A stretch of DNA of 64,000 nt from Actinomycetes bacterium (GCA_023420415.1 JAEZWF010000014.1:172659-236658); one strand, 5' to 3'; shown: positions 1 through 8,502, counted from the first letter of the stretch. The notes: generated from the sequence alone by a model not told the origin. Translations and numbers: made by a program.

Positions 1-94
1 CCAGGCCGCCCGCTCCGGGAACGCTGGTGACAGGTGCTCGGCGGCCGACGTACTCATAGGCGAGCCACGATAACCGTTGCGCCGCAATGACATG
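1..94. other. Left edge, no gene supported
   Basis: The first 94 bases carry no start codon with a convincing reading frame. Short open stretches enter from the left in all three forward frames and stop at about 30, 57 and 73, so the tail of a rightward gene could be here. I cannot tell which frame would be real. Confidence 0.3.
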
Positions 95-126
95 CCGAGG
101 CCCCGGCATACGAGCCGGGGCCTCGG
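95..126. terminator. Hairpin terminator left of the M43 protease
   Basis: Perfect 13-bp arms (CCGAGGCCCCGGC and its complement) enclose a 6-base loop. It lies downstream of the leftward metalloprotease gene and could also end an unseen rightward gene. The left arm and loop together contain one CGGCATAC motif. Confidence 0.7.
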
Positions 127-167
127 TGGTGTGCTAGGGCGCGACCGTGGGTCGGGGTCACGCCGTT

Positions 168-212
168 GCCGCGCAGGTCGCCGCGGAGGTCGCCGCGCAG
201 GTCGCCGCGCGG
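168..212. repeat. 12-bp tandem repeat
   Basis: About 3.75 copies of the unit GCCGCGCAGGTC lie just after the stop codon of the M43 protease gene. One unit differs by a single base. It is noncoding as far as I can see and may vary in copy number. Confidence 0.7.
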
Positions 213-224
213 CTCACGCGCAGG

Positions 225-1199
225 TCAGCCGCGATAGGTCGCCCACTGGTTCTGCATGCGGGTGATCTGGCCGGCGCTGAAGGTGTTCATGCACGAGTCG
301 TCGGTGTAGTCCATGAAGTTCTTGATCGGGTCCAGGCCGCTGGCGGTGCAGGTGTCGCGGCCGGTCGGGCAGCCGAAGGCCGGAGAAGCCTCGGCCGGGG
401 TGTCGGACACGTAGTCACCGGGAGCGGCGCAGCCGCCCTGGAAGGTGTGGTACAGCCCCATCCAGTGGCCGACCTCGTGCGTGCCGGTGTCACCCTCGTT
501 GTACGGCGACAGGGTGCCACCGGGCAGCGAGCGGTAGTCGAGCACGACGCCGTCGAGGGTGAGGTTGCCGCCCGGGAACTGCGCGTAGCCGAGGGTGCCG
601 TCGCTGAACGTCGTCGAGTACATGTTGAGCGCGTTGGTGCTGCCCTTGTGCAGTGCGGTCTTCATCGCCTTGGCGTCACTCGGCTCGCTGCCGTTCTGCG
701 GCATCGCGATGCTGAACCAGTCACTGTTCGTGGTGGTCTCGGTGCCGGCCAGGGTGAACGAGAACCCTGCCGAGGCGTAGGCATTGTTGAGCACGCTCAG
801 CTGGCTGTTGATCTGGGTGGTCGTGAGCTTGCCCGCGGTGCCGTTGGTGATGACGTGCCAGTAGACGGGGATCGACGTGGCCACCGTCCGCTTGGCGAGG
901 CGACCGTCCTTGGTGACGAGGCGACCCTGCGAGTCCTGGCTGAGGCCCTTGGCCTTGGCTGCCTTGGCAAACGCCGCCTCCATCGCCTTGGTCTGGGCGT
1001 CGGTGAACTGGTGCGGGTCGGTGCGGTTGCCACCCTTGGCCGCACGGGCGGCGTTGGTGGCGTCGTCGTTGGTGACACACGTCGCGGCAGCGCCGGTGGC
1101 GGCCGCGAGGGGCTGGGCCTGGGCCGTCGAGCTGCCGAGGGCCACGGCGAGGCCGGTCAGGGCCAGGGCCGACAGGGCGAGTCGGGGACGAAGCTTCAT
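225..1199 (-). CDS. Secreted zinc metalloprotease, M43 (pappalysin-like)
   Basis: A 324-residue secreted protease. The start was chosen at the ATG giving MKLRPRLAL, which is preceded by AAAGGA. An N-terminal signal peptide follows, with a hydrophobic core and a likely cleavage after AQA near residue 29. The zinc signature HEVGHWMGLYH is at about residues 241-251, and a Met-turn-like stretch (NFMDYTDD) is near 296, the arrangement of the M43 cytophagalysin/pappalysin family. Several cysteines in the C-terminal third probably form disulfides outside the cell. It is a single-gene unit ending at the hairpin at 95-126. The substrate is unknown; nutrition from external protein is a guess. Confidence 0.9.
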   Translation of the reverse strand: MKLRPRLALSALALTGLAVALGSSTAQAQPLAAATGAAATCVTNDDATNAARAAKGGNRTDPHQFTDAQTKAMEAAFAKAAKAKGLSQDSQGRLVTKDGRLAKRTVATSIPVYWHVITNGTAGKLTTTQINSQLSVLNNAYASAGFSFTLAGTETTTNSDWFSIAMPQNGSEPSDAKAMKTALHKGSTNALNMYSTTFSDGTLGYAQFPGGNLTLDGVVLDYRSLPGGTLSPYNEGDTGTHEVGHWMGLYHTFQGGCAAPGDYVSDTPAEASPAFGCPTGRDTCTASGLDPIKNFMDYTDDSCMNTFSAGQITRMQNQWATYRG

Positions 1200-1361
1200 G
1201 AGCATCCTTTCGCGAGGGCCGACGGTCGGGGTCGACCGTGGCACCCGCGCAACGCTAGGTCGCTGACCTGCAGGAATGCGACTGCGGTTCCTCTACTCGC
1301 GGTAAAGAAGTCCTCCGGAAACGGTTGGGTTGGTCAGCGTCGCGCCAGCGTGGCAGCCGAC

Positions 1362-1670
1362 CTACTCCTCGCCGTCCTGCGGCGCCCGCAGCCCTTCGTA
1401 GATTTCCTTGCAGGTCGGGCAGACGGGGAACTTCTTCGGGTCGCGCCCGGGCACCCAGACCTTGCCGCACAGCGCGACCACGGGCTCACCGGACAGCGCG
1501 CTCTCCAGGATCTTCTCCTTGCGCACGTAGTGCGAGAACCGCTCGTGGTCGCCCGGCTCCTGCACCTGCTCCTCGACCTGCTCGCGCTCGAGCACGGCGG
1601 TGCTGGTCTGGCGCTGCGGCTCAGCCTGGGGGGCCAGCGGGTCGTCCAGCGGGATCTGGGGCTCGCTCAT
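1362..1670 (-). CDS. DUF3039 domain protein
   Basis: A 102-residue cytoplasmic protein of the actinobacterial DUF3039 family. The N-terminal 40 residues are acidic and Pro/Gln-rich and look disordered. The conserved part runs from HERFSHYVRKEKI to the end and contains LCGKVW followed by CPTCKEIYE, so three cysteines could bind metal. The family has no known function. No ribosome binding site precedes the ATG. Instead TACACT lies six bases before it, so the transcript is probably leaderless. Confidence 0.85.
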   Translation of the reverse strand: MSEPQIPLDDPLAPQAEPQRQTSTAVLEREQVEEQVQEPGDHERFSHYVRKEKILESALSGEPVVALCGKVWVPGRDPKKFPVCPTCKEIYEGLRAPQDGEE

Positions 1671-1676
1671 CCCCCG

Positions 1677-1682
1677 AGTGTA
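1677..1682 (-). promoter_or_regulatory. Leaderless -10 box for the DUF3039 gene
   Basis: TACACT, then six bases, then ATG on the minus strand. The box overlaps one end of a GTATGCCG motif. Confidence 0.55.
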
Positions 1683-1732
1683 TGCCGCGTGCTCACCCCC
1701 GCGACCGCCTCACCCCGCGTGCCCCGCCCGCT

Positions 1733-1787
1733 CATGTCCCGCAACATGCCGTCGCGCCTGAAGTTTCACGGCATGTTGCGGGATGTG
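1733..1787. repeat. 55-bp palindromic element, copy 1
   Basis: The left arm is CATGTCCCGCAACATGCCGT (20 bases), the loop has 15 bases, and the right arm is its complement with two changes near the outer end. Two further copies of the same length are at 14043 and 42777. All three are intergenic. Confidence 0.85.
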
Positions 1788-1820
1788 AACCTCGGCGAGT
1801 TCCCCTCGCCGTCGGCGCCA

Positions 1821-1882
1821 GTCGAGGGGTCACGGCGCGCTGAACGGGTCGCGGCGCCTTCAGCGCGCCATGACCCCTCGAC
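1821..1882. repeat. Long imperfect hairpin, 24-bp arms
   Basis: GTCGAGGGGTCACGG... at 1821-1844 pairs with 1859-1882 with one mismatch; the loop is 14 bases. It lies just beyond the 3' end of the leftward membrane-protein gene, so it may act as its terminator. The size suggests a mobile or repeated palindrome. Confidence 0.75.
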
Positions 1883-1900
1883 GTCCGGTATGCCGCGTGG

Positions 1901-3601
1901 TCACCGGTCGCGGGCGTGTCGCCCGGGTGTCTGCCGATGCAGGAACCAGGGGGCGGCGAGCCGGCCGGCGCCCGCACCCCCGACCCCGAGGCCCATCGCT
2001 GTCATGAACAGCGACCCCACCAGCCCGCTCCACCCGGGCGCGTAGACGGCATCAGTGGTCGGGTCGTCGCTCTCGGCGTAGGCGCGCAGCCGGGTTCCGA
2101 CGTCCCCGCCGTCGCCGACGATGTTGACGTCGGTGAGCCGGCGCCGCCCGTCGTCGCTGGTCCAGTCGCCATAGTGGTCGCAGCCGCCCTTGCCGCAGGA
2201 CTGCGACATGACGACAACCGTCCCCGGCTCTCCCCTGCCTTGGGCCGCTTGCCAGCTCGGACCGGTCTCGCTCAGCCCGAACCACACGAGCCCGCCGCCG
2301 AGGATGACCATGCCGACGGCGAGGAGCACGGAGCCGAGTTCGCGAGCCTGGTCCCAGCGCCCGCCCCACCGCGGGGCCACGGCATCGCGGCGGCGGTCGC
2401 GCCTGCGGTCGCCATCGTGGTCCCGCGAGGGAGCCGTGGCGTCGTGATCGCGGCTGGTCGAGCTTTCGCCGGCCTGGCTCCGCCAGCGGACCCAGCCCGT
2501 CACGGGCCCGATCACGCGCAACGCCCCGCCCTCGGTGAGCACCGCGACCCAGGACCCGTCTGCCAGCCGACCGTGCACCACTGCAGGGGCGAAGGGACGC
2601 TGTCGGCTGGGTGCGGCATCGTCGACCGGCGCCAATGCCAGCGGACGCGACGGCCGCTCGTGGGCCAGCACCACCTCAGCGCCACGTCGGTGTGCCACGA
2701 GGAGCGGGCCGGTGACCGGACCGGCTCGGGAGATCCTCCCGGGTGAGACTGCGAGGCGCCTGACCTCCCGGCCGAGCGACCAGCCGAGGGTCAGCAGCCC
2801 GAGCAGGCCCCACCCGAACCAGTACGTGAGGTCGGCCGGGTTGCCCACGAGCCTGGCCCACCCCGGGTCGTCGGGGTCGACGAGCACTGGCCACCGCGAG
2901 CCGCGGTCCAGCTCGACCTCGGTGGCCACACGCACCTGCCGGCCCGCCAGCGCACCGTCCTGGATGCGCACCACCTGCCGGTAGTCGTCGTCCGAACCGG
3001 TCTCGACCACGCCGACGGCACGGTAGGCCCGGTGCAGGTGCTCCTGCTCGGCGGCGGTTCCCCGCAGGTACAGCGCGCACGACAGCACCACCGTCAGCAA
3101 CCCCACCACGCCCAGCACTCGGGGCAACCAGGACCGCCAGCCGCCTCCGGCACGAACCACTCGTCGCACACCCCGGGGGTCGAGCACCTGCGCGGTGCCG
3201 GTGGGAAATGCCTCGACCGCGACCGCCGCCTGCCGTGACCGCAGCGAGGCGAGCAGCCCGGCCAGGCCCAGGGCCACCAACGCGGCCAGCGCACCGGCAT
3301 ACCGACCGGGCACGCTCGGGTCACCATAGGCACTGACCAGGCCGAAGGCCGCCCCGGCCAGCAGCGCGGACACCGGCAGCCACCACAGGGCCACGGCAGA
3401 GAACGCGGCGAGCGCCACCACGAGCGGGAAGAGCAGGTCCGGCTCGCACGGCTCGGCGACCGTGCAGGCTCCACCGGGGTCGCCGACCATGCTGGCGACG
3501 ATCGTCGCGAGCAGGGACGCCCACCACACGAAGGGCACCCAGAGCGGCGGTTGCAGCGCGAGCCAGCGGGAGGTGCCGTCTCCGGCAGGTGAGTCGGTCA
3601 C
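1901..3601 (-). CDS. Multi-pass membrane protein of unknown function
   Basis: A 566-residue protein that I do not recognise. Hydrophobic segments lie near residues 20-40, 58-100, 105-120, 160-180, 265-280, 430-450 and 525-550, so about seven to nine membrane passes are likely. Between the last groups is a soluble part with an Arg/Asp-rich low-complexity stretch (DHDGDRRRDRRRD) near residue 400. A Cys pair (QSCGKGGCDHYGDW) near 480 lies in a loop between two membrane segments. The GTG start is 18 bases after the stop codon of the yqgE-like gene, so the two are probably co-transcribed. No domain family can be assigned. Confidence 0.75.
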   Translation of the reverse strand: MTDSPAGDGTSRWLALQPPLWVPFVWWASLLATIVASMVGDPGGACTVAEPCEPDLLFPLVVALAAFSAVALWWLPVSALLAGAAFGLVSAYGDPSVPGRYAGALAALVALGLAGLLASLRSRQAAVAVEAFPTGTAQVLDPRGVRRVVRAGGGWRSWLPRVLGVVGLLTVVLSCALYLRGTAAEQEHLHRAYRAVGVVETGSDDDYRQVVRIQDGALAGRQVRVATEVELDRGSRWPVLVDPDDPGWARLVGNPADLTYWFGWGLLGLLTLGWSLGREVRRLAVSPGRISRAGPVTGPLLVAHRRGAEVVLAHERPSRPLALAPVDDAAPSRQRPFAPAVVHGRLADGSWVAVLTEGGALRVIGPVTGWVRWRSQAGESSTSRDHDATAPSRDHDGDRRRDRRRDAVAPRWGGRWDQARELGSVLLAVGMVILGGGLVWFGLSETGPSWQAAQGRGEPGTVVVMSQSCGKGGCDHYGDWTSDDGRRRLTDVNIVGDGGDVGTRLRAYAESDDPTTDAVYAPGWSGLVGSLFMTAMGLGVGGAGAGRLAAPWFLHRQTPGRHARDR

Positions 3602-3619
3602 GGAAGGAGCCGGGTCCGG

Positions 3620-4168
3620 TCAGTTCATCTCGGGGTCGGGCGGGAACGTCGACACGAACGCGAGGTGGTCGCGTTGGCGGCGCAGCACCCGCACCCACAT
3701 CGTCTCGGGGTCGTCGTCGAAGGCGTCACGGCCTTCGGACTCCACGACGTACCACGACCCCGTGCTCACCTCCTCCTCGAGCTGCCCCGGTGACCACCCG
3801 GCATACCCGGCGAAGATCCGCAGGCCCGCCACCTCGGGGATGACGAGCTCGGGCGGGGTGTCGAGGTCGACGAGGGCGACCCCACCGAAGAGCCGCTTGA
3901 CCCCCATCGGCTCGGCCTCACCCGGCACGGTGACGATGCCGAGGGCGCTGTCGAGCCCGACCGGGCCGCCCTCGAAGAGCACCGACGGCGACGTCACGTG
4001 GGGCTGCCAGTCGGGCAGCACCGCGTCGACGCGGGCGCCGAGCGGCCGGTTGAGCACGACCCCCTGAGCACCCTCGGCATCGTGGTGGAGAAGCATCACG
4101 ACACTGCGCGCGAACACGCCCTCGCTGATCTGGGGCGTGGCGACGAGCAGGCTGCCGGAAAGATCCAT
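3620..4168 (-). CDS. YqgE/AlgH family protein
   Basis: A 182-residue protein beginning MDLSGSLLVATPQISEG, the typical N terminus of the YqgE/AlgH (DUF179) family. The hallmark VVLNRPLG, FEGGPV and FAGYAGWSPGQLEEE segments follow in order. I chose this internal ATG because the open frame upstream runs through the terminator of the helicase gene. The family is a small cytoplasmic fold of uncertain role; AlgH in Pseudomonas was named as a regulator. The TAT-GCC in GYAGW forms one of the GTATGCCG motifs. Confidence 0.88.
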   Translation of the reverse strand: MDLSGSLLVATPQISEGVFARSVVMLLHHDAEGAQGVVLNRPLGARVDAVLPDWQPHVTSPSVLFEGGPVGLDSALGIVTVPGEAEPMGVKRLFGGVALVDLDTPPELVIPEVAGLRIFAGYAGWSPGQLEEEVSTGSWYVVESEGRDAFDDDPETMWVRVLRRQRDHLAFVSTFPPDPEMN

Positions 4169-4201
4169 CGACTCCACGATTCCATTGTGCCCACAAGGCC
4201 G

Positions 4202-4230
4202 CAGCCCCGGTTCGGTGGGAACCGGGGCTG
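4202..4230 (-). terminator. Terminator of the DEAD-box gene
   Basis: CAGCCCCGGTTC pairs perfectly with GAACCGGGGCTG across a 5-base loop, 18 bases after the helicase stop codon. Confidence 0.75.
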
Positions 4231-4247
4231 TGGCTGAACGGGTGAGG

Positions 4248-6362
4248 TCAGGCTCGCGGGGACCGCGGAGCGCGGCCACGGGGACCGCCGCCCTGCCGGC
4301 CGCCGTCACGACCGCGTCCGCCATACCCACCGCGTCCGCCGGGGCGGGGGCCGCCGCGGCGACCACGCTTGTCACCCTCGAGGAGTCGTCGGACCTTGTC
4401 CTCCGGGACCGGTATGCCGCTCGGCGGGGTTGCGCCCGTGGCCGCCAGGACCGCGTCGCCCGGGGCGGCCTTGGTCGGCACCGCGTCGACGCCGGCCTCG
4501 CGCGCCATCCGCTCCATCGTCTTGCGCTGGTGGGGCAGGGCGAGCGTCACGACGGTGCCCTGGTCACCCGCGCGGGCGGTGCGGCCCGAGCGGTGCAGGT
4601 AGTCCTTGTGGTCGGCCGGCGGGTCGACCTGCAGGACGACCGAGACGTCGTCGACGTGGATGCCGCGCGCAGCGACGTCCGTGGCGACGAGGACCGGCAG
4701 GCTGCCGTCGCGGAACGCGCCGAGGACGCGGTTGCGCGCGCCCTGGCCGAGGCCGCCGTGCAGCGCTGCCGCGTAGACACCGGCATCGCGCAGCTGCTGG
4801 GCCACGCGGTCGGCGCCGAGCTTGGTGCGCACGAACACGACGGTGCGGCCCGAGCGGTTGGCGATCTCGGCGGTGATGACCTTCTTGTGCACCGGCTCGA
4901 TGAGCAGGATGTGGTGGTCCATCGTCGTGACCGAGGCCTTGGCCTCGTCGGTCGAGTGGGTCACCGGGTCGGCGAGGTAGCGGTCGACGAGCTCGTCGAT
5001 GCCCTTGTCCAAGGTGGCGGAGAACAGCAGCCGCTGACCCCCGGCAGGCATCCGGTCGAGGATCGCCGTGACCTCGGGCATGAAGCCCATATCGGCCATG
5101 TGGTCGGCCTCGTCGAGCACCGCGATCTCGACCGACGACAGGTCGACTGCCTCGCGCTCGAGCAGGTCCTTGAGCCGGCCCGGCGTCGCGATGAGCACCT
5201 CGACGCCACGGTTGAGGGCGGCGATCTGGGTGGTGTACGACAGGCCGCCTGCGACCAGCTTGTGGCGCAGGCCGAGGACGTGCACGAGCGGCTCGAGCGC
5301 GTCGGACACCTGCATGGCGAGCTCGCGCGTCGGCACGAGGACGAGTGCACGCGGGTGGCGCGGCTGGGCCTTGGTGCCGTCGGCGAGGCGGGCCAGCATC
5401 GGCAGGCCGAAGGCGAGCGTCTTGCCGGAGCCGGTCTGGCCGCGGCCGAGCACGTCCCGCCCGGCCAGGGCGTCCGGGATGGTGGCAGCCTGGATCGGGA
5501 ACGGTTCGGTGATGCCGTCACGAGCCAGCCGCTCGACGATGCGCTCGGGCAGGCCGAGGGCGGCGAAGCCGTTGTCCTCGGCCACGGTCACCGGGCCGTC
5601 GACGCTCTTGCGGGTGGCCTTCACCCAGGTGTCGGCCTCCAGGCGCTGCGCCTCGGGGTCGGTCTGGTCCTCGAACCGGGGGGTGCGCTCGTCACGGTCG
5701 AAGCCGCGGGGTGCGCGGTCGTCGCGGTCGAACCGGCGGGCGGGGCGCTCGCCCCGCTCGAACCGGCGCTCCTCGCGGTCGAACCGGCGCTCGTCGCGGT
5801 CGAACCGGCGCACGGGGCGCTGGGTGTGGCCGGCGCGGTCGGTGCGGCGGGCGCGCTCGCTGCGCTCCCAGTGCTCCTGGCGGGCGCCGTCGCCGCGGTC
5901 GTCGCGGCGCGCGAAGCGGTCGTCGCGCCGGTCGTCGCGCCGGTCGTACCGGCGGTCCTGGCCGCGGTCGTCACGGCGGTCATAGCGGTTGTCACGACGG
6001 TCGAAGCCGCGGTCGTCACGACGCTCGAAGCCACGCTCGTCACGACGCTCGAAGCCGCGGTCGTCGCGGCGGGTCGGGCGCTCGTCGCGACGCGCGCCAC
6101 GCTGGTCGCGGGGACGCTCGTCGCGAGGACGCTCGGTCCGCGCGTTGTCGCGGTCACGCCACCGAGGTGAGCGCTCCTCGCGCGGCGCCTTGCCGGCATA
6201 CCCCTTGGCACCCTTGGCAGCGGCGCCCTTGGAGGGGCCGTTCTTGGCAGCGGACACGGACTGGCCGCGGTGCGCCTTCTTGGGGCCCTTCTTCGCGGCA
6301 GCCTTCTGGGAAGCAGTCCATCGCGCCTTCTTGGGCGCGCCGGAACGCAGGTTCTTGGACAC
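4248..6362 (-). CDS. DEAD-box ATP-dependent RNA helicase
   Basis: A 704-residue helicase. Residues 1-60 are Lys/Ala-rich. Residues 60-235 are an extreme Arg/Asp/Glu low-complexity region built from units such as RRDDR, GFERRDDR and RRFDRDE. The core starts with a Q motif (GFAALGLPERI, FPIQ) near 265-290, then GQTGSGKT at 308-315, PTRELA at 344-349, DEAD at 417-420 and SAT at 448-450. The second RecA domain has VFVRTK, ATDVAARG and HRSGRTAR. The last 45 residues are an RGG-like Gly/Arg tail. It probably remodels RNA during ribosome assembly or cold stress. The start is GTG with only a weak ribosome binding site. Confidence 0.95.
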   Translation of the reverse strand: MSKNLRSGAPKKARWTASQKAAAKKGPKKAHRGQSVSAAKNGPSKGAAAKGAKGYAGKAPREERSPRWRDRDNARTERPRDERPRDQRGARRDERPTRRDDRGFERRDERGFERRDDRGFDRRDNRYDRRDDRGQDRRYDRRDDRRDDRFARRDDRGDGARQEHWERSERARRTDRAGHTQRPVRRFDRDERRFDREERRFERGERPARRFDRDDRAPRGFDRDERTPRFEDQTDPEAQRLEADTWVKATRKSVDGPVTVAEDNGFAALGLPERIVERLARDGITEPFPIQAATIPDALAGRDVLGRGQTGSGKTLAFGLPMLARLADGTKAQPRHPRALVLVPTRELAMQVSDALEPLVHVLGLRHKLVAGGLSYTTQIAALNRGVEVLIATPGRLKDLLEREAVDLSSVEIAVLDEADHMADMGFMPEVTAILDRMPAGGQRLLFSATLDKGIDELVDRYLADPVTHSTDEAKASVTTMDHHILLIEPVHKKVITAEIANRSGRTVVFVRTKLGADRVAQQLRDAGVYAAALHGGLGQGARNRVLGAFRDGSLPVLVATDVAARGIHVDDVSVVLQVDPPADHKDYLHRSGRTARAGDQGTVVTLALPHQRKTMERMAREAGVDAVPTKAAPGDAVLAATGATPPSGIPVPEDKVRRLLEGDKRGRRGGPRPGGRGGYGGRGRDGGRQGGGPRGRAPRSPRA

Positions 6363-6573
6363 AGGTATTCAACTCACTTCAGGTGACTCGAGTAGACACG
6401 TCTCGAGCCACCTGGCGAGGGCAACCGGGAAAGACGAGCCTCAGGCCGCTGTGGGCCCGCTGGACCGGATCGACGGTCGTCATCCGGTGGGCGTCAGTCG
6501 GGATCGGGGACATCTGGTGGCTGCTTCGCCACCCGTTGGCGCTGCCAGCGCCGCCGAACTGAGCCCGTCCAGT
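6363..6573. other. Helicase upstream region
   Basis: These 211 bases lie between the helicase start and the 3' end of the VanZ-like gene. They contain the helicase promoter and probably a long leader. I see no open frame and only weak short inverted repeats (GGTGGC...GCCACC near 6515-6535). Confidence 0.35.
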
Positions 6574-6966
6574 CTACCAGCGCCGACGCGCCCGCCAGAC
6601 CACGAAGGCGGCCACCGCGACGACAACTCCTGTGAGGTCGAGCACTGCGTCCCACGGGTCGCCCGAGCGGTTCGGCAGGAGGAAGTGCTGCACCAGCTCG
6701 CTCACCGGGGCGTGCACCGCCATGGCGGTGACGAGGTATGCCGGCCGGATGCCGGCGAGCAGTCCGCTCACCGTGGGCACGAGGAACAGCAGGAGGTGGA
6801 CGACCTTGTCGGTCCAGGTCACCGGGCCCTGGACGCTCACGCGCGGCCAGTAGAGCGCGAGCAGCTGGACGACGACGAGCACCGCGAAGACGACCAGGGC
6901 GCTGCGGTGGGCTCGCGTGGACGGGACCGCACGGGCGGTCCGAGTGCCCGTGGCGGCGTCTGCCAC
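6574..6966 (-). CDS. VanZ-like membrane protein
   Basis: A 130-residue protein with a GTG start eight bases after the malic enzyme stop codon. After about 25 hydrophilic residues there are four hydrophobic segments: LVVFAVLVVVQLLALYW, VVHLLLFLVPTVSGLLAG, YLVTAMAVHAPVSELVQ and a last one before the basic end. The pattern with DKVVHLLLF, HAPVSELVQHFL and DPWDAVLDLTGV is that of the VanZ-like family, named for a teicoplanin resistance accessory protein but found widely with unknown function. A TTG 15 bases further upstream is an alternative start. It is probably expressed with the malic enzyme. Confidence 0.8.
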   Translation of the reverse strand: MADAATGTRTARAVPSTRAHRSALVVFAVLVVVQLLALYWPRVSVQGPVTWTDKVVHLLLFLVPTVSGLLAGIRPAYLVTAMAVHAPVSELVQHFLLPNRSGDPWDAVLDLTGVVVAVAAFVVWRARRRW

Positions 6967-6973
6967 CGGACGG

Positions 6974-8434
6974 TCAGCCAATGAACTGGGCGTCTTCGGC
7001 GTCGATCGACGGCAGACTCTCGGCCTCCTCGACCGTCGTGCCGAGCACCGCGGCCTTGACCGCCGCGGCGACGACCTTGGAGACATCCGGGTGGAAGACG
7101 CTCGGGATGATGTAGGCCGGGTTGAGCTCGTCGGGGTGGACGACCTCGGCGAGCGCCTTCGCGGCGGCGAGCATGACGTCCTCGTCGATCGAGGTCGACG
7201 CGGCGTCGAGCAGGCCTCGGAAGACACCGGGGAAGACGAGCACGTTGTTGATCTGGTTGGCGAAGTCGGACCGGCCGGTCGCCACGACGGCGGCGTGCTG
7301 GGCGGCGGCGATCGGGTCGACCTCGGGCTCGGGGTTGGCCATGGCGAAGACGATGGAGTCCGGCGCCATGGTGGCGATGTCGTCGCCGGTGAGGATGTTC
7401 GGCGCCGAGACCCCGATGAAGACGTCGGCGTCCTTGACCGCGTCCTTGAGGGTGCCGCTGACGCGGCGCGGGTTGGAGTGCTCGGCCGACCACGCGAGCG
7501 CCGGGAAGCTGCCGCTGGCGATGTCGTCGCGGTCGGGGTGCACGACGCCGAGCGCGTCGGCCACCACCACGTCGCGTGCGCCGGCCTTGAGCAGGAGCTT
7601 GAGGATGGCGGTGCCGGCGGCCCCGGCCCCGGACAGCACCACGCGGGAGTCCTCGAGCTCCTTGCCGACCACCCGCAGCGCGTTGCGCAGCGCGGCCAGG
7701 GTGACGATCGCGGTGCCGTGCTGGTCGTCGTGGAAGACGGGGATGTCGAGCGCCTCGCGCAGCCGCTCCTCGATCTCGAACGCGCGCGGCGCCGAAATGT
7801 CCTCGAGGTTGATGCCGGCGAAGACGGGCGCGATGGCCTTGACGGTGCGGATGATCTCCTCGGTGTCCTGGGTGTCGAGGCAGATCGGGAACGCGTCGAT
7901 GTCGGCGAACCGCTTGAACAGCGCCGCCTTGCCCTCCATGACCGGGAGCGCGCCGAGCGGGCCGATGTTGCCGAGGCCGAGGACCGCGGTGCCGTCGGTG
8001 ACGACCGCGACGGTGTTGCGCTTGATGGTGAGTCGCCTTGCGTCGTCAGGGTTTTCGGCGATGGCCATGCAGACGCGGGCGACGCCCGGGGTGTAGATGA
8101 GCGACAGGTCGTCGCGGTTGCGGATCGGCACCTTCGACTCGATCTTGAGCTTGCCGCCGAGGTGGACGAGGAAGGTGCGGTCGGAGACCTTGCCGATCTC
8201 GACGCCGTGGACACCGCGCATCGCCTCGACCAGCTCGTCGGCGTGCACGCTGTCGCGGGCAGCGGCCGTGACGTCGACGCGCAGCTTGTCGGCCCCCGAC
8301 GCCGTGACGTCGAGTCCGGTGACCAGGCCACCGTTCTCCTCGATGACTCCGGTGAGCTCGGAGACCGCGGTGGCGCGGGCCGGGAGCGTGAGCCGGACGG
8401 TGATGGAGTTCGAGACGGACGGCAGCGCGGTCAT
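6974..8434 (-). CDS. NAD-dependent malic enzyme with N-terminal ACT domain
   Basis: A 486-residue enzyme converting malate to pyruvate and CO2. Residues 8-85 form an ACT-type regulatory domain (ITVRLTLPARATAVSEL). The malic domain begins at about 95 with LSLIYTPGVARVC and has GTAVLGLGNIGPLGALPVMEGKAAL-like nucleotide and substrate segments in order, FHDDQHGTAIV with the metal-binding aspartates, and the Rossmann part SGAGAAGTAIL near 285. The ACT fusion suggests allosteric control by a small ligand. Together with pyruvate carboxylase at 14.2 kb it could adjust the C3/C4 balance. GGGAAG precedes the ATG. Confidence 0.95.
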   Translation of the reverse strand: MTALPSVSNSITVRLTLPARATAVSELTGVIEENGGLVTGLDVTASGADKLRVDVTAAARDSVHADELVEAMRGVHGVEIGKVSDRTFLVHLGGKLKIESKVPIRNRDDLSLIYTPGVARVCMAIAENPDDARRLTIKRNTVAVVTDGTAVLGLGNIGPLGALPVMEGKAALFKRFADIDAFPICLDTQDTEEIIRTVKAIAPVFAGINLEDISAPRAFEIEERLREALDIPVFHDDQHGTAIVTLAALRNALRVVGKELEDSRVVLSGAGAAGTAILKLLLKAGARDVVVADALGVVHPDRDDIASGSFPALAWSAEHSNPRRVSGTLKDAVKDADVFIGVSAPNILTGDDIATMAPDSIVFAMANPEPEVDPIAAAQHAAVVATGRSDFANQINNVLVFPGVFRGLLDAASTSIDEDVMLAAAKALAEVVHPDELNPAYIIPSVFHPDVSKVVAAAVKAAVLGTTVEEAESLPSIDAEDAQFIG

Positions 8435-8502
8435 GAGCGCATTCTTCCCATTACTGCTCCGTATGCCGAATGGTGTCCACCGCGGGTCGCGCGCCGGTCG
8501 GC

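Noticed and set aside
147..2045. Very long forward open frame of 632 codons
   Set aside because: It runs antisense through the M43 protease and DUF3039 genes and has the Val/Arg/Gly/His composition of shadow frames in GC-rich DNA. The reverse frames have clear domains.
8095..8331. Extension of the VanZ-like frame to 585 codons
   Set aside because: The extra part is a Ser/Arg/Pro-rich shadow of the malic enzyme gene.
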